Positions 10,614-20,241 of a stretch of DNA of 64,000 nt are shown here, piece after piece. This DNA comes from Oscillospiraceae bacterium (GTDB lineage Bacteria; Bacillota; Clostridia; Oscillospirales; Oscillospiraceae): contig JAEETX010000001.1 of the NCBI GenBank assembly GCA_016286665.1, positions 1 to 64,000 of the forward strand, read 5' to 3'. The position numbers and the translations under genes are program-made. A model generated the notes under the pieces. The model worked only from the letters and a program-made list of their open reading frames with translations, ran no database searches and was not told where the DNA came from. Position 1 is the first letter of the stretch; each line of letters opens with the position of its first letter.

Positions 10614-11827
10614 CTGTCTCCTCTGTCCTCCGGGTCTTCTTCCACCCGGCAGTTCACCTTCCCGTCCGCCAAAAGCAGGCGCAGCCTTTGGCCGGGCAGG
10701 GCTTCCTCTTTGCTGCGGAGGATCGTTCCCTCCTCCGTCTCGGCGATGGCGTAGCCCCTGGCCAGGACCTTCAGGGGGCTCATGGCGTCCAGCGCCGCGG
10801 CGCAGCGCGCCAGCCTCCCCCGCCTTTCCGTCAGGCCTTCGCGATAGGCCGACAGCAGCATGGCGGAGGCGTGATCCAGGCTGAGCCGCCGGTCCGCCAC
10901 ATAGGCCCCCGGGTCCGTCAGCACCCGCCTTTCCCGCAGGCGCCGCAGCCTGTCCCGCCCGGCCTCCACCCTGCCCAGCAGGGCCGAAAGCATCCGCTTC
11001 CGGGCCGTCAGGAGGGAAGCATGCAGCTCCGTCTGATCCGGCACGGCCAGCTCCGCCGCGTTGGAGGGGGTGGCGGCCCGCAGGTCGGCCACATAATCGG
11101 CGATGGTCACATCCGGCTCATGCCCCACGGCGGAGATCACCGGTATCTCGGAATCATAGATGGCGCGGGCCACCCGCTCGTCGTTGAAGGCCCACAGGTC
11201 CTCGATGGAGCCGCCGCCCCGGCCGGTGATGATCAGGTCCGCCACCTTCCATTTGTTCGCGTAGCGGATGGCGGAAACGATCTCCGGCGGGGCCTCCGCC
11301 CCCTGCACGCGCACGGGCATCACGATCAGCTTCGCCACGGGATAGCGCTTGGTCGCCACCCGGATCACATCCCGCACGGCGGCTCCCGCGGAGGAGGTGA
11401 TGACGGCGATGCGCTCAGGATAGGGCGGCAGCGGCTTCTTGCGGCTTGCGTCGAACAGGCCCTCCTCCGCCAGCTTGGCCTTCAGCTGTTCAAAGGCGGC
11501 GTGGAGGTCCCCCACCCCGTCGGGCACCAGCTCGCTCACATAGAGCTGATAGACCCCGTCCCGGGGATAGACGGTGACGCGCCCCAGGGCGATGACCTTC
11601 ATGCCGCTTTCGGGCCGGAAGCGAAGACGCGACGCATCCCGGCGGAACATGACCGCTTTCAGCGTCGCTTCCTCGTCCTTGACGGTGAAATAGTGGTGGC
11701 CGGAGGGATAGACCTTGTAGTTGCTCAGCTCGCCCCGCACATAGACGCGCTGCAGGCTGTGCTCCCCGTCCAGCAGGTCCTTGATCTGCCTGGTCAGCTC
11801 GCCCACGGACCAGATATTCTCATTCAT
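10610..11827 (-). CDS. xseA: Exodeoxyribonuclease VII large subunit
   Basis: MNENIWSVGELTRQIKDLL start at 11827; GRGGGSIEDLWAFNDE, SAVGHEPDVTIAD; ORF-track extension to 12160 overlaps nusB. Confidence 0.93.
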   Translation of the reverse strand: MNENIWSVGELTRQIKDLLDGEHSLQRVYVRGELSNYKVYPSGHHYFTVKDEEATLKAVMFRRDASRLRFRPESGMKVIALGRVTVYPRDGVYQLYVSELVPDGVGDLHAAFEQLKAKLAEEGLFDASRKKPLPPYPERIAVITSSAGAAVRDVIRVATKRYPVAKLIVMPVRVQGAEAPPEIVSAIRYANKWKVADLIITGRGGGSIEDLWAFNDERVARAIYDSEIPVISAVGHEPDVTIADYVADLRAATPSNAAELAVPDQTELHASLLTARKRMLSALLGRVEAGRDRLRRLRERRVLTDPGAYVADRRLSLDHASAMLLSAYREGLTERRGRLARCAAALDAMSPLKVLARGYAIAETEEGTILRSKEEALPGQRLRLLLADGKVNCRVEEDPEDRGDR

Positions 11828-12275
11828 GGTATTCGTTCTCGATAAAGGCGGACAGGATGCCGTTGACAAAGCCCGCGATATCCCTGCCCTCATAGGTCTT
11901 GGCCAGCTCCACCGCCTCGTTGGCCGCCGCCTTGTAGGGCACCTCCGGCAGGTAGAGGATCTCGTACATGGCCGTCCGCAGGATGGCGGAGGCCACGCGG
12001 GAAATGCGGGAAAATTCCCAGTTTTTGGCATATTTGGCGATATACCCGTCCAGCTCGGCGGCATGGGCGGAAACGCCCCCGGCAAGCCTGCGGATATAGT
12101 CCAGCTGCTTATCGTCGGGGTATTCGGCGTAGGCCTCGTCCTCCGGCTGCAGGGTCGCAAAGTATTCGGGCTCGAAGAACGCGTCCAGCATCTCCCCCAT
12201 ATCCATCCGGTTCATCACCGTGGCGAAGCTGAGGTGCATGGCGATCTCCCGCGCCGTCCTTCTGGTCATTGGCAT
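11820..12275 (-). CDS. nusB: Transcription antitermination factor NusB
   Basis: 151 aa; C-terminal ...AANEAVELAKTYEGRDIAGFVNGIL. Confidence 0.92.
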   Translation of the reverse strand: MPMTRRTAREIAMHLSFATVMNRMDMGEMLDAFFEPEYFATLQPEDEAYAEYPDDKQLDYIRRLAGGVSAHAAELDGYIAKYAKNWEFSRISRVASAILRTAMYEILYLPEVPYKAAANEAVELAKTYEGRDIAGFVNGILSAFIENEYHE

Positions 12276-12295
12276 GATCCCTCCAACAGGACAAG

Positions 12296-12324
12296 GCGCG
12301 TTTTCACCGGGGGCGAAAACGCGC
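12296..12324 (-). terminator. Hairpin between Asp23-family gene and nusB
   Basis: GCGCGTTTTC-ACCGGGGGC-GAAAACGCGC, 10-bp perfect arms; no strong T-tract. Confidence 0.4.
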
Positions 12325-12335
12325 TTATCCGAGCT

Positions 12336-12716
12336 TTAAGCCTGCTTGGCCTTCTCAAAGGCGATGCCGGTGACGCTGACGTTGACGGCGCTCACCGGAA
12401 CGCCCGTCATATCCTGCACGGCCTTGGAAACGGCTTCCTGAATGTCCCGGGACACCTTGGTGACGGAATATCCGAAGCGGACGGTGATGTACACCTCCAC
12501 GGAAACGCTTGCTTCTTCCTTGACGATGCGGACGCCCCGGGATGCGCTCCGCCGCCCGATCAGCTCCGCCAGGTCGCCGGGAATGCCGGCGGCGGGACCG
12601 CCGAAGCCCTCCACCTCCCGCATGGCTTCCCATGCGATGATGGCGATGACGTCCTCCGAGATGTTGACGCTGCCGTCCCCCGTGCTGGTGATGATATAAT
12701 CCTTGTTCTCCGCCAT
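12336..12716 (-). CDS. Asp23/Gls24 family envelope stress protein
   Basis: 126 aa; GDGSVNISEDVIAIIAWEAMREVEGF. Confidence 0.92.
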   Translation of the reverse strand: MAENKDYIITSTGDGSVNISEDVIAIIAWEAMREVEGFGGPAAGIPGDLAELIGRRSASRGVRIVKEEASVSVEVYITVRFGYSVTKVSRDIQEAVSKAVQDMTGVPVSAVNVSVTGIAFEKAKQA

Positions 12717-12779
12717 GGCAAACCTCCTGAAAAAGGATTCTTACAGGATAATATACCACAGGCGGCGGAAAAATGGAAG

Positions 12780-13355
12780 TCATTTCACCTCGATTATTTT
12801 GATCTGCTCCGTATTCAGCTCCGTTTTTTCCAGAATGATGTCCGTGATGCGGCTCACGGCGGTGCTCGTCAGGCCCGAGGGCGGCGCGGGGACCGCCACG
12901 ATGGCGCTCTGCCCGTCCAGGAACACCAGGCAGTCCTCAAAGCCCTTGGCCATCACCAGGGATTCGATCTCCGCCTCCGTGACGGTGTACTGCGCCATGA
13001 CCGTGATGGCCTCCAGCGCGCCGCTGACGGCCTCCGCCGCGGCGCTTTCCGTCTCCGCCGCGTCCCGGAGGGTGGAGATGGCGCTGTCCCTGGACTGCCG
13101 GCGGGTCAGCCGGGCGGAGGTGAAGTATTCCGTCACGGCGCTGGCGGTGCTGACCGCCGGCACCGGCGCTTCATAGAACAGGCCCTCGCCCCCGTCGGAG
13201 GCGCTGACGGCGCTGACGGTCTCCCGCGCGTCCGGCTCCGTCAGCGCCTGCTCCTGCCGGTTGTAAGCCCAGTTCAGGTAGACCGCCACGCATACGAACA
13301 GGATGGCGGCCAGGATGATGGCGTTTCGCTTGATGATTTTCATAACTACCCCCAT
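12780..13355 (-). CDS. spoIIIAH: Stage III sporulation protein AH
   Basis: 191 aa; N-terminal TM plus conserved C-terminal domain, position in spoIIIA operon. Confidence 0.88.
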   Translation of the reverse strand: MGVVMKIIKRNAIILAAILFVCVAVYLNWAYNRQEQALTEPDARETVSAVSASDGGEGLFYEAPVPAVSTASAVTEYFTSARLTRRQSRDSAISTLRDAAETESAAAEAVSGALEAITVMAQYTVTEAEIESLVMAKGFEDCLVFLDGQSAIVAVPAPPSGLTSTAVSRITDIILEKTELNTEQIKIIEVK

Positions 13356-13379
13356 TTTCGCCCTGCGGCGTGATACAAA

Positions 13380-13865
13380 TTATTTGCCGGTCACCACGGT
13401 GATCCGGTCCGATGTGAGGCCCGTCAGGGCGGCCACCGCCTGGGTGAGGGCCAGCCTGAGGCCGCTGCCGCTCCCCTCGGCGACGATCAGGGCGCCCCGA
13501 TACCGGGGGTAGGCGACCTTCACCGTCAGGGCTTCGTCCCCCACGCGGGCCACCTCGCTGCGCTCCTCACTGCGGCCGCCGGCCGTCTCGCCCTGCCGGT
13601 CGGAATCGGTGTTGCGGGCATATACCCGCTCCTCGGAGGCCTCCAGGGTCAGCACCACCGTCACCCTGCCCGCCCCCTCGATGCGCCCGAGGGCCGCCTC
13701 GATGCGCTTTTCCTCGGCTTCCAGGGAAAAGGGAAAGGCTTCCTCCCGGGAAGCGGCGGCCTCCGCCGTATGCCTCGGCAGCATAAGGAGCAGCCCGGCA
13801 GCCAGGGCCAGCAGCACCCAGAGCGCCTGCTTCGGTATCCTTTTCCACACGCTAACCAGCATCAT
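13380..13865 (-). CDS. spoIIIAG: Stage III sporulation protein AG
   Basis: 161 aa; N-terminal TM, ...RGALIVAEGSGSGLRLALTQAVAALTGLTSDRITVV. Confidence 0.88.
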   Translation of the reverse strand: MMLVSVWKRIPKQALWVLLALAAGLLLMLPRHTAEAAASREEAFPFSLEAEEKRIEAALGRIEGAGRVTVVLTLEASEERVYARNTDSDRQGETAGGRSEERSEVARVGDEALTVKVAYPRYRGALIVAEGSGSGLRLALTQAVAALTGLTSDRITVVTGK

Positions 13866-14346
13866 CCGTGCTCCATGTCTGCCTTTCCCGCGGAATGCCC
13901 AGCTCCCCCTCCAGCAGCAGGGACAGCTGTTCCCGCTGCCGGGGCGTCAGCTCCCCCGTCAGGTCGATGCTCCAGGGAACGGGCACTTCGCCCTCCGTTT
14001 TCAGCCGGAGGCGGACGCCCAGCCGTTCCACGCCCAGCCGCCGGGCCGCATCCCATATATATGCCTCCGTCTCCCGTCTTATGATGCCGCTCCAGAGCTC
14101 CGCGGAGAGTTCCTCCGTCTCCTCCGCCAGCGCGGAGCTCTCCAGCCGCCGCGCCGTCAGCAGCTCCGTCAGGCGCTCCGGGTCCAGGCTTCTCAGGGGG
14201 CGGAGCAGCAGGATCGTCAGCAGGCAGGCGCAAGAGAGCTTCACCGCGCGCTTTTCGCTCCCCTCCGGGACCAGCAGCAGCACCGCCGCGCAGAAGATGC
14301 CGGCCAAAGCCGTCGTGCGCACCCAATCCGCCAGCGCGTCGATCAT
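13852..14346 (-). CDS. spoIIIAF: Stage III sporulation protein AF
   Basis: MIDALADWVRTTALAGIFCAAVLLLVPEGSEKRAVKL start at 14346. Confidence 0.85.
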   Translation of the reverse strand: MIDALADWVRTTALAGIFCAAVLLLVPEGSEKRAVKLSCACLLTILLLRPLRSLDPERLTELLTARRLESSALAEETEELSAELWSGIIRRETEAYIWDAARRLGVERLGVRLRLKTEGEVPVPWSIDLTGELTPRQREQLSLLLEGELGIPRERQTWSTDDAG

Positions 14347-15407
14347 GCCGCCGCCGCCCGCAGAAGCGCATACACGGAGAAAAAGACCAGCAGGGCGCAG
14401 GAGCCCAGGCAGCCCAGCAGGAGCGCCATGGTCTCGCTGAGGCGGCGCAGCATAAGGGCCGCGGCGCTCTCCGCCAGTTCCGAGGAAACAAGGGCGATCC
14501 CCTTGAGGAGCAGATACCGGACCCCCGTGTGCAGGAAGGGGGCCAGGAGGATGGAAGCCACGGCCAGCAGCCCGAAGGAGCCCACGGACTGACGGATGAC
14601 GGCGGCGGCCGCCAGGATGGAGGAGGCCGCGTCCCCGGCGATGCCCCCCACCACCGGCAGCGCGGCGGCCACCGCCGTTTTCGCGCTGCGCACGAGGGCC
14701 GCGTCGGCGCTGTTGGCGGCCATGGCGGTGAGGCTGAGATAGAGGGTGAAGGCCAGCATCAGGGCGGACAGGGCCGTGGCCCCGCACCATTTGAGGAAGC
14801 CCAGGACGCCGCTCATCACGCCGCCGCCCACGGCCGCCTCCGCCGCCGCGGCGGCCAGATACAGCCGGATCAGGGGCAGCACGAAGCCGCAGCACAGGTT
14901 CACCAGCGCATTGAGGAACCAGGCCGCGGCGGCATATTTCACCGCCGCCGCCGTGACCTGCCCGGAAAGCAGGGCGGCGGAGCCCAGAACGGGCAGCAGG
15001 GCGTTCGCCGCATCCTGCAGGCGATAGATCGCCGTTTCCGCCGCCGCCGTCAGGCCGTTCTGCCCGCCGCCGAGAAGCAGCATCACGGCGCAGGCCCCCG
15101 CCAGGGACACGGCGTCGAAGCTCCCGGCGGGCTTTCCCGTCACCGTGCGCGCCGCGGCCAGCAGGAACACCACCGGCAGCACCGCCGCCAGCTCCCGCAG
15201 CAGCCGGGGCGACGCCACCGCCCGCACCGTCTCCGCCAGCAGGTTTTGCAGAAAGCCCTCCCCGTCGAAGCCCTCCGCCATGCTGCCGTAGTCCTCCAGC
15301 CCCGTCTCCTCCGCCAGCGTCTCCAGTTCCTCCGCGCCCAGCGCCTCCAGGAGAGCTTCCCGCGCGTCCGAGGCAGAGACGTCGGTGCACAGCAGCGCCG
15401 CCGCCAC
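14343..15407 (-). CDS. spoIIIAE: Stage III sporulation protein AE
   Basis: Multi-TM protein in the frame of ORF 14343..16580; likely GTG start near 15407 (start uncertain). Confidence 0.83.
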   Translation of the reverse strand: MAAALLCTDVSASDAREALLEALGAEELETLAEETGLEDYGSMAEGFDGEGFLQNLLAETVRAVASPRLLRELAAVLPVVFLLAAARTVTGKPAGSFDAVSLAGACAVMLLLGGGQNGLTAAAETAIYRLQDAANALLPVLGSAALLSGQVTAAAVKYAAAAWFLNALVNLCCGFVLPLIRLYLAAAAAEAAVGGGVMSGVLGFLKWCGATALSALMLAFTLYLSLTAMAANSADAALVRSAKTAVAAALPVVGGIAGDAASSILAAAAVIRQSVGSFGLLAVASILLAPFLHTGVRYLLLKGIALVSSELAESAAALMLRRLSETMALLLGCLGSCALLVFFSVYALLRAAAA

Positions 15408-15412
15408 CAGGA

Positions 15413-15799
15413 TCAGGCAAAGGCGAAGACCAGCTCGATGAGGCTTTGCAGCAGGGGCAGGGAGACGCAGAGGACGGCGCAGGTGGAGGCCAGCTCCACG
15501 GCGGCAGCCGCGGCAGCCTGTCCCGCGTCCCGGCAGAGCTGGGCGGATATCCTTCCCAGCAGCGCGACGCCCAGGCTTTTCAGCACCGGCAGCGTCAGCG
15601 CCGGGCGCAGGGCGGCCCGTTCCATGGCGCGGCGCAGGACCGCCTCCGTTTCCCCCAGGCTCCCCACGGCGGCGGCGAAGATCATCACGGCGGCCGCCAG
15701 GCCCAGCAGAGAAGCCTGCTCCTCCCGCTCCCTGCGCACCATAAGGCCCAGCAGAGAAGCGCTTACCCCCAGGGCGGCGCATTTCCACATGAGCTCCAT
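15413..15799 (-). CDS. spoIIIAD: Stage III sporulation protein AD
   Basis: 128 aa hydrophobic protein in operon position. Confidence 0.88.
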   Translation of the reverse strand: MELMWKCAALGVSASLLGLMVRREREEQASLLGLAAAVMIFAAAVGSLGETEAVLRRAMERAALRPALTLPVLKSLGVALLGRISAQLCRDAGQAAAAAAVELASTCAVLCVSLPLLQSLIELVFAFA

Positions 15800-15802
15800 G
15801 CC

Positions 15803-15994
15803 CTAGCCGAACAGCCGGCGGATCAGGCTGAACAGCTCGCCGATCTCCCGGACCACCATGATGAGCGCCAGCACCAGCCCCGCGATGGTGACCATCAGCG
15901 CCTGCTCCTCCCTTCCGGAGCGGCTCAGCAGGATGCTGAGGACCGTCACGATGATCCCCAGGGCCGCCAGCTTGAATATCAGGTCGATCTCCAT
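15803..15994 (-). CDS. spoIIIAC: Stage III sporulation protein AC
   Basis: 63 aa two-TM protein MEIDLIFKLAALGIIVTVLSILLSRSGREEQALMVTIAGL. Confidence 0.92.
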   Translation of the reverse strand: MEIDLIFKLAALGIIVTVLSILLSRSGREEQALMVTIAGLVLALIMVVREIGELFSLIRRLFG

Positions 15995-16003
15995 CCCTCA
16001 TCC

Positions 16004-16522
16004 TCACAGCAGCAGGATCGCCAGCATCGCGCCCGCGCCTGCGCCCAGCGCTGCCCGCAGGCGGTTTTTCTTCATGCGCTCCCGCTCCTCCAGCTCCAGG
16101 AACAGCGCGAGCTTCTTTTCCGCGGAAAGGATGGCCTCCGCCTGCTCCTTCAGTCCGCTCCTGCCCAGCTGCCGTCCCAGGTTTTCCATCGCCTGCCGCT
16201 CCTCCGGCAGAAGGCAGAGGGGCTCCGTCTCCTTCAGGGCCATCTCCCAGGCGGCGGCAAAGGGCAGCTCCCGCCGCACCAGGTTCACCGCCGCCGCGCC
16301 GAAAAACTCCGCCGCCGGCTGCGTCTGCCGGCTTGTGAGCTTCTCCAGCAGCTCCGGCAGGGGCGTATGCCGCTGCGTCAGCTCCCCGCGCATGGCGCTC
16401 AGGGCCTCCAGGAGGGAACGCAGGGCGCGGATGCGCTGCCGGGACCGGACGACCTCGTTCATGCTCAGCAGAGCGCTGCAGAGCACCACCAGGGAAGCGC
16501 AGGCCCACCTCAGCATTTCCAT
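16004..16522 (-). CDS. spoIIIAB: Stage III sporulation protein AB
   Basis: 172 aa in operon position. Confidence 0.85.
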   Translation of the reverse strand: MEMLRWACASLVVLCSALLSMNEVVRSRQRIRALRSLLEALSAMRGELTQRHTPLPELLEKLTSRQTQPAAEFFGAAAVNLVRRELPFAAAWEMALKETEPLCLLPEERQAMENLGRQLGRSGLKEQAEAILSAEKKLALFLELEERERMKKNRLRAALGAGAGAMLAILLL

Positions 16523-17379
16523 TCCTCCACCCGGTACCGGCGCACCCCGTCCCGCACCTCGATGCCCACCGCCGCGTCAAAAAGGCCGTCGGGGACGCCC
16601 CGGCGGCGCAGCTCCTCCCGGCTCCCGGCGTGGGCCGTGGCCAGCAGGCGGACGCCCGCCGCCAGGCCCGAGGAGAGCAGCGGCGCTTCCTCCGCCGTCA
16701 CCTCGTCCACCGCCAGCACCTGGGGCGACATGGTGCGCAGCAGCATTTCCGCGGCGAAGCGCTTGGGGCAGCCCTCGATCACATCCGTATGCTTTCCCAC
16801 GTCGAACTGGGGAACGCCGCCGCAGAGGGCCGCCAGCTCGCCCCGCTCGTCCGCCAGGGAGACCCGGACGCCCCCGTCGGAGACCCGGCGGATCAGGTCC
16901 CGCAGGAAGGTGGTCTTCCCGCCCCCCGGCGCGGAATAAATGAGGACGCTGCGCTCCCCCAGCCGCCGCAGCAGCTCGTCCGTGACGCAGTGCACGCAGC
17001 GGGGGATGCGGATGCTCACGGAGGAAATGCTGCGAAACCCCTCGACCCGGCCATCCCGCAGGATGACGCTGCCGCCGAAGCCCAGGCGATAGCCCCCCTC
17101 CGCCGTGAAATACCCGGCGCGCATGCTCTCCTCCGCCGTGTACAGGCTGGATTTGGACGCACGCAGCAGCGTCTCCTCGATCTCCTCCCGGCCCACGGGC
17201 GCGCGGAGGGGCGTCTGCCCCTCCGGGAGGCGCAGCCAGGCCCCCATGCCGCAGCGGAGGCGGATCTCCTCCGCCCGTTTCCGCAGCGAGGCCGGCTGAA
17301 ACAGCGCTTCCGAGCGCAAAGCGCCGGGGAGCAGCACCGCCGCCCGGTCGAATGCTTCCGTTCCGTTCATGCTCCGCAT
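16510..17379 (-). CDS. spoIIIAA: Stage III sporulation protein AA (AAA ATPase)
   Basis: 289 aa; YSAPGGGKTTFLRDLIR, VSLADERGELAA. Confidence 0.92.
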   Translation of the reverse strand: MRSMNGTEAFDRAAVLLPGALRSEALFQPASLRKRAEEIRLRCGMGAWLRLPEGQTPLRAPVGREEIEETLLRASKSSLYTAEESMRAGYFTAEGGYRLGFGGSVILRDGRVEGFRSISSVSIRIPRCVHCVTDELLRRLGERSVLIYSAPGGGKTTFLRDLIRRVSDGGVRVSLADERGELAALCGGVPQFDVGKHTDVIEGCPKRFAAEMLLRTMSPQVLAVDEVTAEEAPLLSSGLAAGVRLLATAHAGSREELRRRGVPDGLFDAAVGIEVRDGVRRYRVEEWKC

Positions 17380-17430
17380 CCCTCCTTCGTTCGGTTCATG
17401 TCTATGCGGCGGAGGAGCCGGACATGCAAA

Positions 17431-17460
17431 AAACCTCCGCGCCGGCCGGCGCGGAGGTTT
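17431..17460 (-). terminator. secDF terminator
   Basis: AAACCTCCGCGCCGG/CCGGCGCGGAGGTTT, 30-bp perfect palindrome with T-run on the minus strand. Confidence 0.85.
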
Positions 17461-17475
17461 TCGGAGGCTTCGGGT

Positions 17476-19707
17476 TCACCTTACCTTGACTTTGTTTTTC
17501 TTTCCCTTCAGCAGGTTCCACAGGGGACCGGCCACGCAGACGGAGCTGTAGCAGCCGGAAATGACGCCCACCATGATGGGGAAGGCGAAGTTGCGCAGGG
17601 AATCCACCCCCAGGATCAGCAGGAAGATGATGGGCAGCATGGTGGTCAGGGTGGTGCCCAGGCTGCGCCGCAGGGTCTGGGTGATGCTGCGGTCCACCAC
17701 GGCGGCGAACTCCTCGTGGCCGCCGGTCCGCTTCACGTTTTCGCGGATGCGGTCGAACACGACGATGGTGGCGTTGATGGAATAACCGATGATGGTGAGG
17801 GCCGCGGCGATGAAATTCATGTTGAGCTGGATGCGGAAGATCACATAGCAGCTGAGCATCACCATCAGGTCGTGGAGAAGGCAGATCACGGCGGCCAGGC
17901 CGGAGCGGATCTCAAAGCGGACGGTGATATAGATGAGGATCAGGGCGGCGGCCACGATGGAGGTGATGAAGGCCGCCTTTGTGATATCCTTGCCCACGGA
18001 GGCGGAGACGAAGTTGCTGCTCTCCATGCGCACCCGGTCCGCGCCGAAAAGCTCCTGCAGGCCGGTGCCCACGCTGTCCCGCTGCTCGGTGGTCAGCTCC
18101 TGGATGCGGATGTTGACGATGGTGCCCCGGTCGCCCGCCCGGACGACGGCGGAGGGCCGCACCCCCGTTTTATCCAGCACCATGTCCGAGACCTGGGCGG
18201 AGATATCGCTGTTGACCTGCTGGCCGATGTCGTATTCCAGCACCACGCCGCCGGCAAAGTCGATATCCAGATTGAAGAGGTTCACGCCGAAGGGCAGCAG
18301 GATCAGGGAGACGACGGCGGTGACGCACAGGACGATGGAGACGATCGCCGTGATCTTGCCCTTGGAGACGAAGCCGATGCGCTTGTTGAGGCTGTCGGCG
18401 TCGATCTTCTTCCGGGGCAGCCCGTAGAGGAAGGGCTTGTACTTCCGGAGGCCCGCCAGGCTGCGGAGGATGGCCCTGGGCACGATCAGCATGCAGATCA
18501 TGCTGAGGACGACGCCGATGAGCAGGGTCTTGGCGAAGCCCAGGATGGTGCCGGTGCCCTTCCACAGAAGGACGAAGCCGGCGATCATGGTGGTGATATT
18601 GGAGTCCAGAATGGCGGTGATGGCCCGGCGGAAGCCCGCGTCCACGGCGCTGCGCAGGGTCTTGCCGGAGATCAGCTCCTCCCGTATGCGCTCGTAGATG
18701 ACCACGTTGGCGTCCACCGCCATGCCGATGGTGAGGATGATGCCGGCGATGCCGGGCAGGCTCAGGTTCAGGCGCATGGCGGACATGACCACCAGGAACA
18801 GGGCGATATACAGCACCAGGGCCAGGTCCGCCACCAGGCCGGGGATGCGGTAGACGACGATCATGAAGATCATGACCAGGATGATGCCGATGATGCCCGC
18901 GGTGATGCCGGTCTCCAGGCTGCGCTCGCCCAGGGAAGCGCCCACGGCCTGCAGCTTCGTGTCCTTCAGCTCAAAGGGCAGGGAGCCGGAATTGATGATG
19001 CCCGCCAGATAGGTGGCATATTCCACATTGTTGCTGCTGTCCCCCAGCTGGATGATGGGAGAATCCGTGTCGATGCCGGTGGAGGCATATTCCGCGCTGA
19101 CCCGGGGGGCGCTGATGACCTCCTCGTCCAGCACGATGGCGACCCAGCGCTGCTCCTCGTCGCTCAGTGCCGCCACTTCCCTGGTGCCGTCGCGGAACTT
19201 CTCCCGGCCCTCCGCCGTCAGCTTCAGGGAGACGATGTACTCGTCCACCCCGGTGGTGCCGTTGGGCTGGTAGGCCGCCGTGGCGGACTCGATGTCCTCG
19301 CCGGTGATGATGGTCCTTCCGGTATAGTCCCGGAATTCGATGACCGCGGTGCTGCCCAGCATCTGCAGGGCCTGCTCGGGATTGGACACATTGGGGATGG
19401 ATACGTTGACCCCCCGGTCCCCGGAGAGGACGACGGTGGCCTCCGTATAGCCCATGCTGTTGAGGCGCTGGCGCAGCATGGTCTGCACCGCCTCCATGCT
19501 CTGACTGAGCTCACTCTCGGAGATGCCCTCCGGGACGACGGCCTCATAGGTGATCTCGCTGCCGCCCACCAGGTCCAGGCCCAGAGAGATCCCCTCCTGC
19601 AGGGGCTCGATGCTGAACGCGCCGAGATTGAAACCGAAAAAAACACCGAACAGCAGCAGCGCGATGATCAGGACCACCACGCCGATGCTCAGAATACATT
19701 TCTTCAT
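17476..19707 (-). CDS. secDF: Protein translocase SecD/SecF fusion
   Basis: 743 aa; SecD half (DLVGGSEITYEA...GMAVDANVVIYERIREE) fused to SecF half (DFAGGVVLEY...GYSINATIVVFDRIREN). Confidence 0.95.
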   Translation of the reverse strand: MKKCILSIGVVVLIIALLLFGVFFGFNLGAFSIEPLQEGISLGLDLVGGSEITYEAVVPEGISESELSQSMEAVQTMLRQRLNSMGYTEATVVLSGDRGVNVSIPNVSNPEQALQMLGSTAVIEFRDYTGRTIITGEDIESATAAYQPNGTTGVDEYIVSLKLTAEGREKFRDGTREVAALSDEEQRWVAIVLDEEVISAPRVSAEYASTGIDTDSPIIQLGDSSNNVEYATYLAGIINSGSLPFELKDTKLQAVGASLGERSLETGITAGIIGIILVMIFMIVVYRIPGLVADLALVLYIALFLVVMSAMRLNLSLPGIAGIILTIGMAVDANVVIYERIREELISGKTLRSAVDAGFRRAITAILDSNITTMIAGFVLLWKGTGTILGFAKTLLIGVVLSMICMLIVPRAILRSLAGLRKYKPFLYGLPRKKIDADSLNKRIGFVSKGKITAIVSIVLCVTAVVSLILLPFGVNLFNLDIDFAGGVVLEYDIGQQVNSDISAQVSDMVLDKTGVRPSAVVRAGDRGTIVNIRIQELTTEQRDSVGTGLQELFGADRVRMESSNFVSASVGKDITKAAFITSIVAAALILIYITVRFEIRSGLAAVICLLHDLMVMLSCYVIFRIQLNMNFIAAALTIIGYSINATIVVFDRIRENVKRTGGHEEFAAVVDRSITQTLRRSLGTTLTTMLPIIFLLILGVDSLRNFAFPIMVGVISGCYSSVCVAGPLWNLLKGKKNKVKVR

Positions 19708-19764
19708 ATGACCAACGGCTTTCCTTTTCCTATTATAATAATATTGTTGTTTGTGTTGCCTGCC

Positions 19765-20241
19765 TTAAAGCTCCGAGAAGCCGGAGGCGCTGCGGAAGCT
19801 GGTGCGGCTGCGGCGCACCCCCTCCAGGGACTGGTTCAGGGTGTCCTCCGTGCGCTTGAGCAGCTCGTCCGCATAGGCGCTGGAGGCGCGGCGGAGCTCA
19901 TCGGACTTTTTCTGGGCCTCGTCCACGATCTCCTGCGCCCGCCGCTTGGCCGCGGCGACGATGCTCTCCTTTTCCACCATGCGGGCCGCCTCGGCGGCGG
20001 CGTCCTTCTTGATCTGGTCCGCTTCCTCCCGCGTTTTGCGGATCACCTCCGCCTTGGCGCTGACCAGGCGCTTGGCTTCCGCCACCTCGGCGGGAAGCTG
20101 GGCCCGGATCTCGTCCAGCAGGTCCAGGGCGTTGTCCCGGTCGAGAATGCACTTGTCCACGCTGAGGGGAAAGCCCTTTGCATCCGAAATGGAGGCGTAC
20201 AGCTGATCGATCAGTTCGTTGATGCCGCTTGCCATGATCAT
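19765..20241 (-). CDS. Coiled-coil hypothetical protein conserved next to coaD
   Basis: 158 aa, charged coiled-coil (AEAKRLVSAKAEVIRKTREEADQIKKDAAAEAARMVEKE); 4-bp overlap with coaD. Confidence 0.7.
   Translation of the reverse strand: MIMASGINELIDQLYASISDAKGFPLSVDKCILDRDNALDLLDEIRAQLPAEVAEAKRLVSAKAEVIRKTREEADQIKKDAAAEAARMVEKESIVAAAKRRAQEIVDEAQKKSDELRRASSAYADELLKRTEDTLNQSLEGVRRSRTSFRSASGFSEL

Noticed and set aside
14343-16580. 745-aa ORF start at 16580 for spoIIIAE
   Set aside because: Upstream half overlaps spoIIIAB/AC/AD out of frame; the real start is near 15407.
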